Part shown: positions 1 through 7,253 of the stretch, in pieces | How positions within the stretch are numbered: position 1 is the stretch's first letter | Layout of the letters: every line of letters begins with the position of its first letter | Source: an uncultured Clostridia bacterium | GTDB taxonomy: Bacteria; Bacillota; Clostridia; Saccharofermentanales; Fastidiosipilaceae | Assembly (NCBI GenBank): GCA_947253135.1 | Contig: CAMXYS010000001.1 | Span: 1 to 45,170 of the forward strand | Reading direction: 5' to 3' | DNA length: 45,170 nucleotides | The notes under the pieces: model-generated | The model's database searches: none | What the model was told of the DNA's origin: nothing | The model's input: only the letters and a program-made list of their open reading frames with translations | Translations under genes and position numbers: made by a program

Positions 1-45
1 ACCGGTGGCGAATCGTCGGCAGCGTCAGATGTGTATAAGAGACAG
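1..45 (+). other. Illumina Nextera i5-side adapter, artefact
   Basis: Positions 13-26 read TCGTCGGCAGCGTC and 27-45 read AGATGTGTATAAGAGACAG, the Nextera read-1 adapter and transposase mosaic end. The preceding ten bases (3-12) sit where a 10-nt i5 index lies, after the AC that ends the P5 segment. This is library DNA, not genome. Genomic sequence starts at about 46. Confidence 0.97.
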
Positions 46-414
46 ACGCAGGGGCCGCTAGCCGGCAAAAGGTCGACGGGCCGTAAAAGGAGGTTGTCAG
101 CCGTAAAAAATATTCCTGAAAAATGTTAAAAAAACGTTAAGAAACATTTGTGCCTTCGCAATCTTATCGCTGGCAGGAATGGCCGGTTGACGCAGATTCA
201 CGCAGCTTCCTTGTCCGGTTCAGCACGGGCACTTTTAACAATGCCTTAATTTTTTGTCAGGCTCACAGGTCCCGTTTCCGACTGAAAAAGGGGCTGTGGT
301 CAGGGCCTTGCCTACAGAATGGCAATAAAAGTTAAAACATGGAGACCTGACCTTGTGTATAATGATAGATATAGCATAAAGGACGATATCATGAATTCTT
401 TGGAGGGAAATAAC
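46..414 (+). promoter_or_regulatory. Leader region of the gap operon, no supported gene
   Basis: No convincing gene is seen between the adapter and gap. The open frame at about 150-335 has no ribosome binding site and ordinary non-protein composition. A perfect -10 hexamer TATAAT lies at 358-363, about 52 bases before the gap start, with only a weak A-rich -35 region. An inverted repeat AAATGTT/AACATTT lies at 121-127 and 143-149. GGAGGG at 402-407 is the gap ribosome binding site. Confidence 0.5.
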
Positions 415-1440
415 ATGATTAAAGTAGGCATATCAGGATATGGAACGATCGGCCAGCGGCTGGCTGACGGTGTAGCTCGCCAAGGTGATATGGAATTGGT
501 AGGGGTGGCTGATTTTGCGCCGACTCTGTCCATTCGGGCATTGAAAGAAAAGGGTATGCCTTATGACCTCTACCTGGTAGACGGTGCTGACAAGAGCAAG
601 TTCGATGAACTAGATATTCCGGTAGCCGGCAACTTTGATGAGCTGTGCCAAAAGGTTGACATTATGCTGGACTCTTCCCCGGCCGGCATCGGCATGAAAA
701 ATAAGGAAATTTATAAAAAATATGGCATTAAGGCTGTTTTCCAAGGCGGGGAGAGTAATGATGTTGCAGACGTCTTTTTCCATGGCCCGGCCAATTACGA
801 AAAGGGTATCAATCAAGACTACCTGAAGCTGACCAGCTGTAATACAACCGGTTTGATTCGGGCCGTCAGCGCTTTGGACCAGGCTTACGGGGTTGAGCGC
901 GTGGCTGTGACCATCGTTCGCCGGGTGGCCGACCCCGGTGACTACCACCGCGGTTTGACCAATGCCTTGCAAGTGGAGCAAGCCCCGACCCACCAGGCTG
1001 TCGACCTGATGACAGTTCTGCCTCACATCGAAGCAACCGGTATCCTGGTTCACACCCCGGTCACCCATGGTCACTTTATCTCTGTTACCGTACACGGCAA
1101 AGACAAAATTACCAAGGAACAAGTGCTGGAAGCCTTTAAGAAGAATGATCGTATTCGCATCGTCCGCTTGGAAGACGGCTTCCTGGGTAACGCTTCCCTC
1201 TTCAAATATGCTCGTGACCTGGGGCATACTCGTGGCGACCTTTACGAGATTGCTGTTTGGGAGAATACGGTAGTTGAGTTTGGCGACGAAGTTATGTTCG
1301 GTATCCACATTCCGCAAGAATCGGTCACTATCCCGGAGACTATGGATGCTGTCCGCGCCGCTTGCGGTATGCAAGACAACAAGGCCGAGGCTTTGGCTAA
1401 GACCAACGAGTATTTGGGTTTAGGCTCATGGAAAAAATAA
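415..1440 (+). CDS. gap: Type II (archaeal-type) glyceraldehyde-3-phosphate dehydrogenase
   Basis: A 341-aa NAD(P)-dependent phosphorylating GAPDH of the class typical of archaea, not the common bacterial GapA type. It interconverts glyceraldehyde 3-phosphate and 1,3-bisphosphoglycerate in the cytosol. It has an N-terminal Rossmann motif GISGYGTIGQR, the catalytic Cys in SCNTTG near residue 141, and the type II signature HTPVTHGH. Length matches the archaeal family (about 335-345). The frame stays open upstream to 319, but the ATG at 415 is chosen because GGAGGG sits 7 bases before it and the Rossmann fold starts there. It is first in an operon with pgk (13-base overlap) and two transketolase subunits. 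Product is near certain; that the class is unusual for a bacterium is from general knowledge. Confidence 0.95.
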   Translation: MIKVGISGYGTIGQRLADGVARQGDMELVGVADFAPTLSIRALKEKGMPYDLYLVDGADKSKFDELDIPVAGNFDELCQKVDIMLDSSPAGIGMKNKEIYKKYGIKAVFQGGESNDVADVFFHGPANYEKGINQDYLKLTSCNTTGLIRAVSALDQAYGVERVAVTIVRRVADPGDYHRGLTNALQVEQAPTHQAVDLMTVLPHIEATGILVHTPVTHGHFISVTVHGKDKITKEQVLEAFKKNDRIRIVRLEDGFLGNASLFKYARDLGHTRGDLYEIAVWENTVVEFGDEVMFGIHIPQESVTIPETMDAVRAACGMQDNKAEALAKTNEYLGLGSWKK

Positions 1441-2690
1441 AAATGAAATCCATGCGAGACGTGGATTACCATAATAAAACAGTTCTGTTGCGGCTGGATA
1501 TCAATTCGCCGATCGACCCGCAGACAAAAAAGATTGTCAACGAAAACCGGCTGTCAAAAAGTGTGCCAACCTTGAACTATCTTTTGGAGCAGGGCGCCAA
1601 GGTGGCGGTCATCGCCCACCAAGGCGATACCCTGGACTACCAAAACCTGATTGCCCTGGAAGAACACGCTGCTATTTTAAGTCGCTTGACCGGGCGGACA
1701 ATCAACTATATTGATGATGTCTGTGGCCCCGCAGCCCTGGCAGCTGTCCGTGAATTGAAACCGGGGGAGGCAATCATCCTGGGCAACTTGCGCTATCTGA
1801 CGGAGGAGGTCTCCCACTTTGAAACCGTGGTTCACCTGACGCCGGAAGAGATGACCAAATGTCGCCTGGTTAGACGGCTGGCTCCCTTGTTTGACGCCTA
1901 TGTCAATGATGCCTTTGCCGCCGCCCACCGCGCTGCCCCTTCAATGGTGGCCTTTCAGCATGTCCTACCGACAGCTGCCGGTGATCTTTTGTTTAAGGAG
2001 TATAAGACCTTAACCGGCGTGTTAGAGAATCCGGCCAAGCCCTCTGTTTTTGTCTTGGGCGGTGCCAAGATTTCCGACGCCTTCGGCATGATGGAACAAG
2101 TGTTGGCCAACGGCACGGCTGACCGGATTTTAACGACAGGTGTGACCGGTGCCGTCTTCCTTTTGGCGGCAGGGAAGCGACTGGGCAAGCAGTATGAAGA
2201 ATGGTTGGCCAACAAGGATTTCTTACATTTTGTCGACGACGCTAAACGCTATATCGATGAGTATGGCGACCGGCTTGAATTTCCGGTCGATTTAGCCTAT
2301 GCTGAGAACGGTATGCGAAAAGAGATAGCTGTCGACAAACTGCCCAAAGATGACGCCTCATTTTTGGACATTGGCACAGAAACTCAAGCTAAATATCGTG
2401 AAATCATCCTCGATGCCAAAACGATATTTGCCAATGGGCCGGCCGGTGTTTATGAGGAAGACTTGTTTATCGACGGGACCAAGGCCTGCTGGCAGGCGAT
2501 TGCCGACTCTGCAGCCTTCTCCGTTATCGGCGGTGGCGATACCGTTTCATCGGCCGCTCAGTTTATTGATTTGAAGCATATCAGCTATGTCTGCACCGCA
2601 GGCGGAGCCATGGTGCGTTTTATGACAGGCAAGACCCTGCCTTTAATTGAGGCAATGGAATTTGCTTACTCTAAGGAGGAAAAGAGTTAA
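1428..2690 (+). CDS. pgk: Phosphoglycerate kinase, archaeal-like subfamily
   Basis: A 420-aa kinase transferring the 1-phosphate of 1,3-bisphosphoglycerate to ADP. N-terminal substrate strand LLRLDINSPIDP, a hinge and nucleotide region with FVLGGAKISDAFGMM, and the C-terminal nucleotide loop VIGGGDTVSSAA followed by TAGGAMVRFMTGKTLP. The wording (AHQG, INSP) fits archaeal PGKs better than standard bacterial ones. The usual HxGRP substrate motif reads AHQGDT, so the Arg position is Asp. The start overlaps gap by 13 bases; ATGs at 1443 and 1452 are alternatives, and none has a strong ribosome binding site, which suggests translational coupling. The stop overlaps the next start as TAATG. Confidence 0.92.
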   Translation: MEKIKMKSMRDVDYHNKTVLLRLDINSPIDPQTKKIVNENRLSKSVPTLNYLLEQGAKVAVIAHQGDTLDYQNLIALEEHAAILSRLTGRTINYIDDVCGPAALAAVRELKPGEAIILGNLRYLTEEVSHFETVVHLTPEEMTKCRLVRRLAPLFDAYVNDAFAAAHRAAPSMVAFQHVLPTAAGDLLFKEYKTLTGVLENPAKPSVFVLGGAKISDAFGMMEQVLANGTADRILTTGVTGAVFLLAAGKRLGKQYEEWLANKDFLHFVDDAKRYIDEYGDRLEFPVDLAYAENGMRKEIAVDKLPKDDASFLDIGTETQAKYREIILDAKTIFANGPAGVYEEDLFIDGTKACWQAIADSAAFSVIGGGDTVSSAAQFIDLKHISYVCTAGGAMVRFMTGKTLPLIEAMEFAYSKEEKS

Positions 2691-3541
2691 TGGACCGCAA
2701 AGAAAAATTGGAGTTGCAAAAGTTTGCGACGCAAATTCGTATCGAGACGACAAAGGAAGTCGGCATCCGTGGCTTTGGCCACTTGGGCGGTGCTCTTTCG
2801 ATTGTTGACGCACTGGCCGTTTTGTACGGCAAGCAAATGAAGTATAAGCCGGAAGACCCCAAGTGGGCTGACCGCGACATTATGGTTTGCTCCAAGGGAC
2901 ACGCCGGCCCGGCAATTTACGCCACCTTGGCATTAAAGGGCTTCTTCCCTATGGATATGTTGAAGACATTAAATCAGCCCGGCACCAAACTGCCCTCCCA
3001 CTGTGACCGCAAGTTGACACCCGGTGTCGACATGACCACCGGCTCTTTGGGGCAAGGTGTTTCAGCTGCTATGGGTATGGCCCTGGCACAAAAAATGGAT
3101 AAAAAAGACAGCCGCACCTACCTCTTTATCGGCGACGGTGAGGCCAATGAGGGTCAGGTTTGGGAAGGCGCCCTGTTCGCCCACCAACACAAGCTGGACA
3201 ATCTGATTGCCTTTATCGATGACAATGGCAAACAGCTGGACGGTTACACCAAGGATGTTATGGATATGGGTGATATCGCCGCCAAGTACAAGGCCTTTGG
3301 TTGGAATGCCGTCACCATCGACGGTCATGACGTCGAGGCTATTGACCGGGCTATTGAAGATGCCAAGAAGGTTAAGGGCGTGCCGACAGCTATCGTTATG
3401 AAGACAGTCAAAGGCAAAGGCATCAAGGATCTGGAAGATATGCTTTTGAACCACCACATCAGGATTGATGATACCTTTACCAACAAGGCGGTGGGCGAGC
3501 TGGAAGCTAAGCTGGCTGAAATTGAGAAGGAGCTGAACTGA
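2690..3541 (+). CDS. Transketolase, N-terminal (TPP-binding) subunit
   Basis: A 283-aa split transketolase alpha chain. It carries the thiamine diphosphate half of the enzyme: CSKGHAGPAIYATLA, the substrate His region TGSLGQGVSAA, and the TPP/Mg motif GDGEANEGQVWEGA near residue 150, closed by a downstream Asn (DDN). It works as a complex with the next gene product, which has the pyrimidine-binding half. The start codon overlaps the pgk stop (TAATG) with GGAGG just before; the stop overlaps the next start as TGATG. The couplings imply equal expression of pentose-phosphate and lower glycolytic steps. Confidence 0.95.
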   Translation: MDRKEKLELQKFATQIRIETTKEVGIRGFGHLGGALSIVDALAVLYGKQMKYKPEDPKWADRDIMVCSKGHAGPAIYATLALKGFFPMDMLKTLNQPGTKLPSHCDRKLTPGVDMTTGSLGQGVSAAMGMALAQKMDKKDSRTYLFIGDGEANEGQVWEGALFAHQHKLDNLIAFIDDNGKQLDGYTKDVMDMGDIAAKYKAFGWNAVTIDGHDVEAIDRAIEDAKKVKGVPTAIVMKTVKGKGIKDLEDMLLNHHIRIDDTFTNKAVGELEAKLAEIEKELN

Positions 3542-4503
3542 TGTTTAAAGTAATCTACGATGGTGAACTCGAAGCTAAGGCTCACAAGGATGTTTTCGGT
3601 GATACATTGGCAGAGTTGGCCGCTGCCGATCAGGATGTTGTATATCTCGACGCCGACTTGATGAACTCTTCCGGCACCTACAAGTTTTGGCAGGCCAATC
3701 CCGGCCGCGCCATCAACTGCGGTATTTCTGAAGCTAACATGATGGGTGTGGCAGCCGGTCTGTCCGCTATGGGTAAAAAGCCTTTCGCCCATACCTTTGG
3801 TCCCTTTGCTTCAAGGCGTTGCTATGATCAGGTCTTCCTGTCCATCGGCTACGCGGGTAATCACGCTGTCGTCTACGGTTCTGACGCCGGTGTGACCGCC
3901 GGCTTTAACGGTGGTACCCATATGCCTTTTGAGGATATGGCCCTCTATCGGGCGATCCCCCATGCGACGGTTTTAGAACCTGCGGACGGTGTGGCTCTGA
4001 AGAAGTTGCTGAAACTCGCTAACAATGCCAAGGGTCTAGTTTATATCCGCAGTACCCGTAAAAATTACAAGAAGATCTATGACGAGACTTCTGAATTTGA
4101 AATCGGCAAGGGTCATGTCATCCGTGACGGCAAGGATGCGACGATTATTGCTTCCGGCCTGATGGTGGGCGAGGCCATGACAGCTGCTGAGACTTTGGCC
4201 GGCAAGGGCATCGAGGTCCGCGTGATCGACATGTACTCAATTAAGCCCCTCGATTCGGACCTGGTCCTGAAAGCTGCTGACGAGACCGGCGCTGTCATCA
4301 CAGCCGAAAACCACAACATTATCGGTGGTTTGGGTGATGCTGTAGCTGCTGTTCTGGCAGAAAATAAGGCTGTCTCTTTCAAGAAGGTCGGCGTTGAAGA
4401 TGAATTCGGCCAGGTTGGTCCGCAAGATTATCTGCAAGAGGTCTACGGCTTGACCGCTGACCACTTGGTTAAGGCAGTTGAAGAGACCATTGCCAAGAAG
4501 TAA
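3541..4503 (+). CDS. Transketolase, C-terminal (pyrimidine-binding) subunit
   Basis: A 320-aa transketolase beta chain, Pyr domain then C-terminal domain. Visible markers are DADLMNSSGTYKF, the Pyr-domain Glu in GISEANMMGVAAGLSAMGKKPFAHTF (quoted in two parts: GISEANMMGVAAG and LSAMGKKPF), and the C-terminal domain IIASGLMVGEAMTAAE. Length is usual for split transketolases (about 310-320). It starts within the stop of the alpha subunit (TGATG). It ends the operon; a hairpin terminator follows at about 4588-4620. Together the pair exchanges two-carbon units among sugar phosphates. Confidence 0.95.
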   Translation: MFKVIYDGELEAKAHKDVFGDTLAELAAADQDVVYLDADLMNSSGTYKFWQANPGRAINCGISEANMMGVAAGLSAMGKKPFAHTFGPFASRRCYDQVFLSIGYAGNHAVVYGSDAGVTAGFNGGTHMPFEDMALYRAIPHATVLEPADGVALKKLLKLANNAKGLVYIRSTRKNYKKIYDETSEFEIGKGHVIRDGKDATIIASGLMVGEAMTAAETLAGKGIEVRVIDMYSIKPLDSDLVLKAADETGAVITAENHNIIGGLGDAVAAVLAENKAVSFKKVGVEDEFGQVGPQDYLQEVYGLTADHLVKAVEETIAKK

Positions 4504-4587
4504 GCTTGCTCTTTCAGTTCCCGGTCTTCAAGCTTGCTTTAAGACTAAAAATGGGCTGTATGCGAGGCTAACAGACTCATTAAAAAA

Positions 4588-4620
4588 CCGTCGGTGGAGT
4601 GATCTGCCGGCGGCTTTTTT
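4588..4620 (+). terminator. Rho-independent terminator of the gap operon
   Basis: Stem CCGTCGG (4588-4594) pairs with CCGGCGG (4607-4613) through one G-U pair, followed by C and six T. It lies about 85 bases after the transketolase stop. Confidence 0.8.
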
Positions 4621-4640
4621 GTAGCGTTTTTAATAGTAAC

Positions 4641-4952
4641 TTAAGAATATAAAACGCTGATTGAATCAAAGATCTCGCCCATGCTTTTTCCATCAATAAC
4701 TTTGGCGGCTAAAAAGTTATCAATATTTTCATTTGCATCTTTATTGCTTGCTTCATAAAGCAACTCACACTTTACGGCCGGCTGACCATCAGCTTGATAG
4801 GCTCCCCAATCATAAAGTGACAAAGAATGCGTATTCATGGGCTCTTGTATCCATCCGGAATTTAAGGATAAAAAATTCCCCTGATACAAGATCTCCATGT
4901 CGACACCGTAGTAGAGTTTGTCGTAAAACTCCTTAAAAGAAATATTTGCCAT
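4641..4952 (-). CDS. Small conserved protein of the duplicated cassette, copy 1
   Basis: A 103-aa soluble protein of unknown function, last gene of the minus-strand cassette. It has no signal peptide or membrane segment and is rich in aromatic and acidic residues. The N-terminal half (FYDKLYYGVDMEILYQGN) is clearly related to the copy 2 protein at 6133-6408 (FIDSLYYGTDLWFYFNGD), while the rest has diverged. It lies 2 bases after the MGGRG protein gene, so the two are co-translated. The layout resembles an effector gene followed by a small partner or immunity gene, but that is inference from gene order and divergence only. Confidence 0.7.
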   Translation of the reverse strand: MANISFKEFYDKLYYGVDMEILYQGNFLSLNSGWIQEPMNTHSLSLYDWGAYQADGQPAVKCELLYEASNKDANENIDNFLAAKVIDGKSMGEIFDSISVLYS

Positions 4953-4954
4953 CT

Positions 4955-5326
4955 TTAGAGCCCCCTAAAATACTTTTTGTACTTTTTGAATTCTTCTTCG
5001 GTCAGAAGTCTTCCTGAACGGTCACGACTTAAATTTGAATAAAAATGGATATGAAGGACAGGTCCGTGATGCCCTGCCAATTTAGGTTCTTTGTGGTAGT
5101 CAATATCAAACTTTGCTGTTTTATCAGCATTATATTCACGATAACGCTTAAATTTCCCCTCGTGATCCAGCAAAATATAAGCTCTGCTGGAATGCGCTTC
5201 TTCCGGTAGATTGATGGAGTCCTTTTTATTTAACTTTTCTAGAACTTTTACACCCTCGATTATATCAACTGTTTCGTAGGTAAAGGGAGCATAATTATCA
5301 GCGGCATAGGTTCCCCGTCCACCCAT
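4955..5326 (-). CDS. MGGRG-type conserved protein, copy 1
   Basis: A 123-aa protein of unknown function. It begins MGGRGTYAADNY, has a central EEAHSSRAYI segment, a His-rich GPVLHIHFYS strand, and a basic/aromatic C-terminus FKKYKKYFRG. Paralogue of 6401-6781: the first ~55 residues are nearly identical apart from a short linker, then the sequences diverge, though the HxHxY and KYF patterns remain. It starts inside the DUF4417 stop (TAATG) with AGGTGGTGAG as ribosome binding site. The small globular form with a constant N-terminus and variable C-terminus is reminiscent of phage-associated or toxin-like proteins; I cannot assign a reaction. Confidence 0.75.
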   Translation of the reverse strand: MGGRGTYAADNYAPFTYETVDIIEGVKVLEKLNKKDSINLPEEAHSSRAYILLDHEGKFKRYREYNADKTAKFDIDYHKEPKLAGHHGPVLHIHFYSNLSRDRSGRLLTEEEFKKYKKYFRGL

Positions 5327-5952
5327 TATCTCACCACCTTTCGGCTGGACATATAATCCACTGTAACTAAGTTACCCTCCATTTCTTTGAAGGGCTTGCC
5401 AAAACAAATAATGGCAGCTGGATTGATTTTTTCTAACATGACTTGATAGCCACGTAAAAAGGGAAGTCGATTGGCTTTTTTTGCACCAATCATGCCCACT
5501 GCTACGATGGAGCCTTCCTCTACGCCATCAAAACAAAAATCAAAGCTTCGAGTGTCACCCCAACTAATAGAGGGGATGACTGTAGCACCTTGTGCTTGCC
5601 ACCAAGCCCCACACCAGCGATTTTTGGCAACATTTTCTAGCTGTCGCCACAAATCCATATCTGCATAAAGAGAAAAGTCAGGACTTAGAAGAAAGGTGTA
5701 TTGAGCATAGCGTGCCCAAGTTCTATTTGGATTATCATAGATCCCCTTAAAACGGTAGTCGTCAACAAAAAAGTGAACGCCTTTTTTTGTATGGATAGGA
5801 AGGTCATTCTTTTTTGTATCTGAACAAGCGATTAACTCGATCGGCTGCAATTCGATGGCTTGTTTATGAATGAGTGGCAGCTCATATTTGCCACTTTTAG
5901 TAAATTGATTTCTCATAAAAAGCGGATTTCTCCGCATGTCTGCACTTGTCAT
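5326..5952 (-). CDS. DUF4417 family protein
   Basis: A 208-aa protein matching the DUF4417 pattern: GVHFFVDDYRF, LSPDFSLYADMDLWRQL, CGAWWQAQGATVIPSISWGD, SFDFCFDGV and a C-terminal strand-turn segment with PAAIICFGKPF. The family is of unknown function and, from general knowledge, often phage- or mobile-element-linked. It heads the minus-strand cassette. Its start ATG at 5952 follows the AGGAGG-like sequence in the 147-bp leader repeat, and its stop overlaps the next gene (TAATG). A deleted 31-codon version of the same gene lies at 6781-6876. Confidence 0.85.
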   Translation of the reverse strand: MTSADMRRNPLFMRNQFTKSGKYELPLIHKQAIELQPIELIACSDTKKNDLPIHTKKGVHFFVDDYRFKGIYDNPNRTWARYAQYTFLLSPDFSLYADMDLWRQLENVAKNRWCGAWWQAQGATVIPSISWGDTRSFDFCFDGVEEGSIVAVGMIGAKKANRLPFLRGYQVMLEKINPAAIICFGKPFKEMEGNLVTVDYMSSRKVVR

Positions 5953-6089
5953 ATAGCGCCTCCTAAAAGCTTAAAGTTTTTTGTCGGATGTGCTACCATG
6001 ACCTTGCAGACGTGCGATAGCACATATGTGATAGCCTCTAATTTGTTGCCGCAAATTTGAGGCTTTAATTTTTTACTAAAAATATTGAA
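5943..6089 (-). repeat. 147-bp exact direct repeat, copy 1 (cassette leader)
   Basis: Identical base for base to 6867-7013 (offset 924). Read on the minus strand it holds the leader and ribosome binding site (TTAGGAGGCGC) and first codons of the DUF4417 gene. It includes the palindrome CACATATGTG (6021-6030) and the hairpin AGCCTCTAATTTG/CAAATTTGAGGCT (6033-6045 and 6052-6064, one mismatch), which on the plus strand is followed by a T-rich run and could terminate transcription entering from the left. Confidence 0.92.
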
Positions 6090-6132
6090 CCGCCTATTTT
6101 AAGTCAAATCAGAATTCATTGAGAATCCGACC

Positions 6133-6408
6133 TCAAGAATCGACCCATTCAATTTGGCCTTCTACCTGATAAAAGGATTTACCGGCAAAAAATTGCCCTT
6201 GTATAAAGGCGTCTACGCATTCAAGTCTATCTAAACTTGAATAATGCCAAACCGGAATGGATAAATTGCTTATATTAGTGAGCTCAATCGTGTATAGATC
6301 ATTCTTACACCAACCTTGAAGCAGATATTTATCGCCATTAAAGTAAAACCATAGATCTGTTCCGTAGTATAAGCTGTCAATAAAGTCGCCCGTATTTCCA
6401 TTAATCAT
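6133..6408 (-). CDS. Small conserved protein of the duplicated cassette, copy 2
   Basis: A 91-aa protein related to copy 1 at 4641-4952 by the shared FxDxLYYGxD N-terminus, a following GxxxxLxxGW segment, and the same place behind an MGGRG gene. It overlaps the end of the upstream MGGRG gene by 8 bases, so it is translationally coupled to it. Unknown function. The degree of divergence from copy 1 in the C-terminal two thirds, compared with the near-identical MGGRG N-termini, hints that each small protein has co-diverged with its own MGGRG partner. Confidence 0.68.
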   Translation of the reverse strand: MINGNTGDFIDSLYYGTDLWFYFNGDKYLLQGWCKNDLYTIELTNISNLSIPVWHYSSLDRLECVDAFIQGQFFAGKSFYQVEGQIEWVDS

Positions 6409-6781
6409 GGCACCCTCCTCTAAAATATTTTTGATATCTTTGATATAATCTCGATTTTTTCTTTATGGCAATAGCCGGTGATCGATTAAAAAACTCATCG
6501 TAAATGTGGTAATGAAGTATATTTTTTCGGCTTAAATCTAAGTTTGGTTCGGGGTGGTAAGCAATTTCAAGTCTTAAATATTTATTTGAATCATAAATTC
6601 TAATCTGGTGAAAGCTGCCATCCCGCTTTAATTTAATGTAGGCTCTGCTAGAATGTGCTTCTTCCGGTAGAGAATGCTTCCCGTCCAGGCCTTCCAGCAC
6701 TTTTACACCCTCGATTATATCAACTGTTTCATAGGTAAAGGGGACATAGTTGTCAGCAGCATAAGTTCCTCGTCCGCCCAT
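6401..6781 (-). CDS. MGGRG-type conserved protein, copy 2
   Basis: A 126-aa paralogue of 4955-5326. The N-terminus (MGGRGTYAADNYVPFTYETV) and the EEAHSSRAYI block are nearly identical to copy 1; the rest differs, with ILHYHIYDEFF in place of VLHIHFYSNLS and a YQRYQKYFRG tail. It begins inside the stop of a 31-codon DUF4417 remnant (TAATG, same AGGTGGTGAG site as copy 1). Function unknown; same interpretation as copy 1. Confidence 0.73.
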   Translation of the reverse strand: MGGRGTYAADNYVPFTYETVDIIEGVKVLEGLDGKHSLPEEAHSSRAYIKLKRDGSFHQIRIYDSNKYLRLEIAYHPEPNLDLSRKNILHYHIYDEFFNRSPAIAIKKKSRLYQRYQKYFRGGCHD

Positions 6782-6876
6782 TATCTCACCACCTTTCGGC
6801 TGGCCATATATCGACCGGTAGTAAAGCAGTTTTTCTTTTTGGGGAACGGATTTCTCCGCAAGTTTTCACTTGTCAT
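6781..6876 (-). pseudogene. Collapsed DUF4417 gene, 31-codon in-frame remnant
   Basis: Reading minus from ATG at 6876 gives an open 31-codon frame that keeps the start of DUF4417 (MTSxxxRRNP) and exactly its last nine codons (YM-ASRKVVR versus YM-SSRKVVR), with about 177 codons missing from the middle. The frame is intact to the TAA that overlaps the MGGRG start (TAATG). The remnant has no DUF4417 core and cannot have its function. It may survive only as a leader peptide that couples ribosomes to the next gene. Confidence 0.85.
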
Positions 6877-7013
6877 ATAGCGCCTCCTAAAAGCTTAAAG
6901 TTTTTTGTCGGATGTGCTACCATGACCTTGCAGACGTGCGATAGCACATATGTGATAGCCTCTAATTTGTTGCCGCAAATTTGAGGCTTTAATTTTTTAC
7001 TAAAAATATTGAA
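6867..7013 (-). repeat. 147-bp exact direct repeat, copy 2 (cassette leader)
   Basis: Identical to 5943-6089. It gives the same minus-strand leader, ribosome binding site and first codons to the collapsed DUF4417 gene. The match stops abruptly at 7013 (GAATCACC versus GAACCGCC in copy 1). Confidence 0.92.
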
Positions 7014-7253
7014 TCACCTACTTTCTATTTCGATTTAATAACATGTGACAACACAATATAAGCATGAGAACAACATGTAGTCAAGTTAAAAGCACAATAT
7101 ATTGTGATCTGACGAGCTAGAAAGAACAACTTATTATGCTTCCTTCTAAAAGCCAAACAAGAATTCATCAAGAATTGATCTACTCATTTTGATCTTTCAT
7201 TCGCCAAGTATGGATATAATAAGTAAAAAGACGGCCTATAGGGGGGAATTAAG
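7014..7253 (+). promoter_or_regulatory. Promoter/operator region of the restriction locus
   Basis: AT-rich 240-base gap without a gene. It contains a perfect 14-base palindrome CACAATATATTGTG (7093-7106), a half copy CACAATAT at 7052-7059, and a -10 hexamer TATAAT at 7215-7220 with a possible -35 TTGATC at 7189-7194 (20-base spacing, longer than ideal). GGGGGG at 7241-7246 is the ribosome binding site for the TTG start at 7254. The palindrome is where a dimeric repressor could bind; that is inference. Confidence 0.45.

Noticed and set aside
150..335. 61-aa frame in the gap leader
   Set aside because: No ribosome binding site, TTG-type start, overlaps promoter region; composition does not look coding.
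610..1374. 254-aa open frame antisense to gap
   Set aside because: A shadow of the type II GAPDH gene; no ribosome site and no family features, while the plus frame is a clear enzyme.
4641..7013. Calling the duplicated cassette a toxin-antitoxin or phage remnant outright
   Set aside because: No toxin fold, catalytic motif, integrase, portal or terminase is visible; only gene order and divergence point that way.
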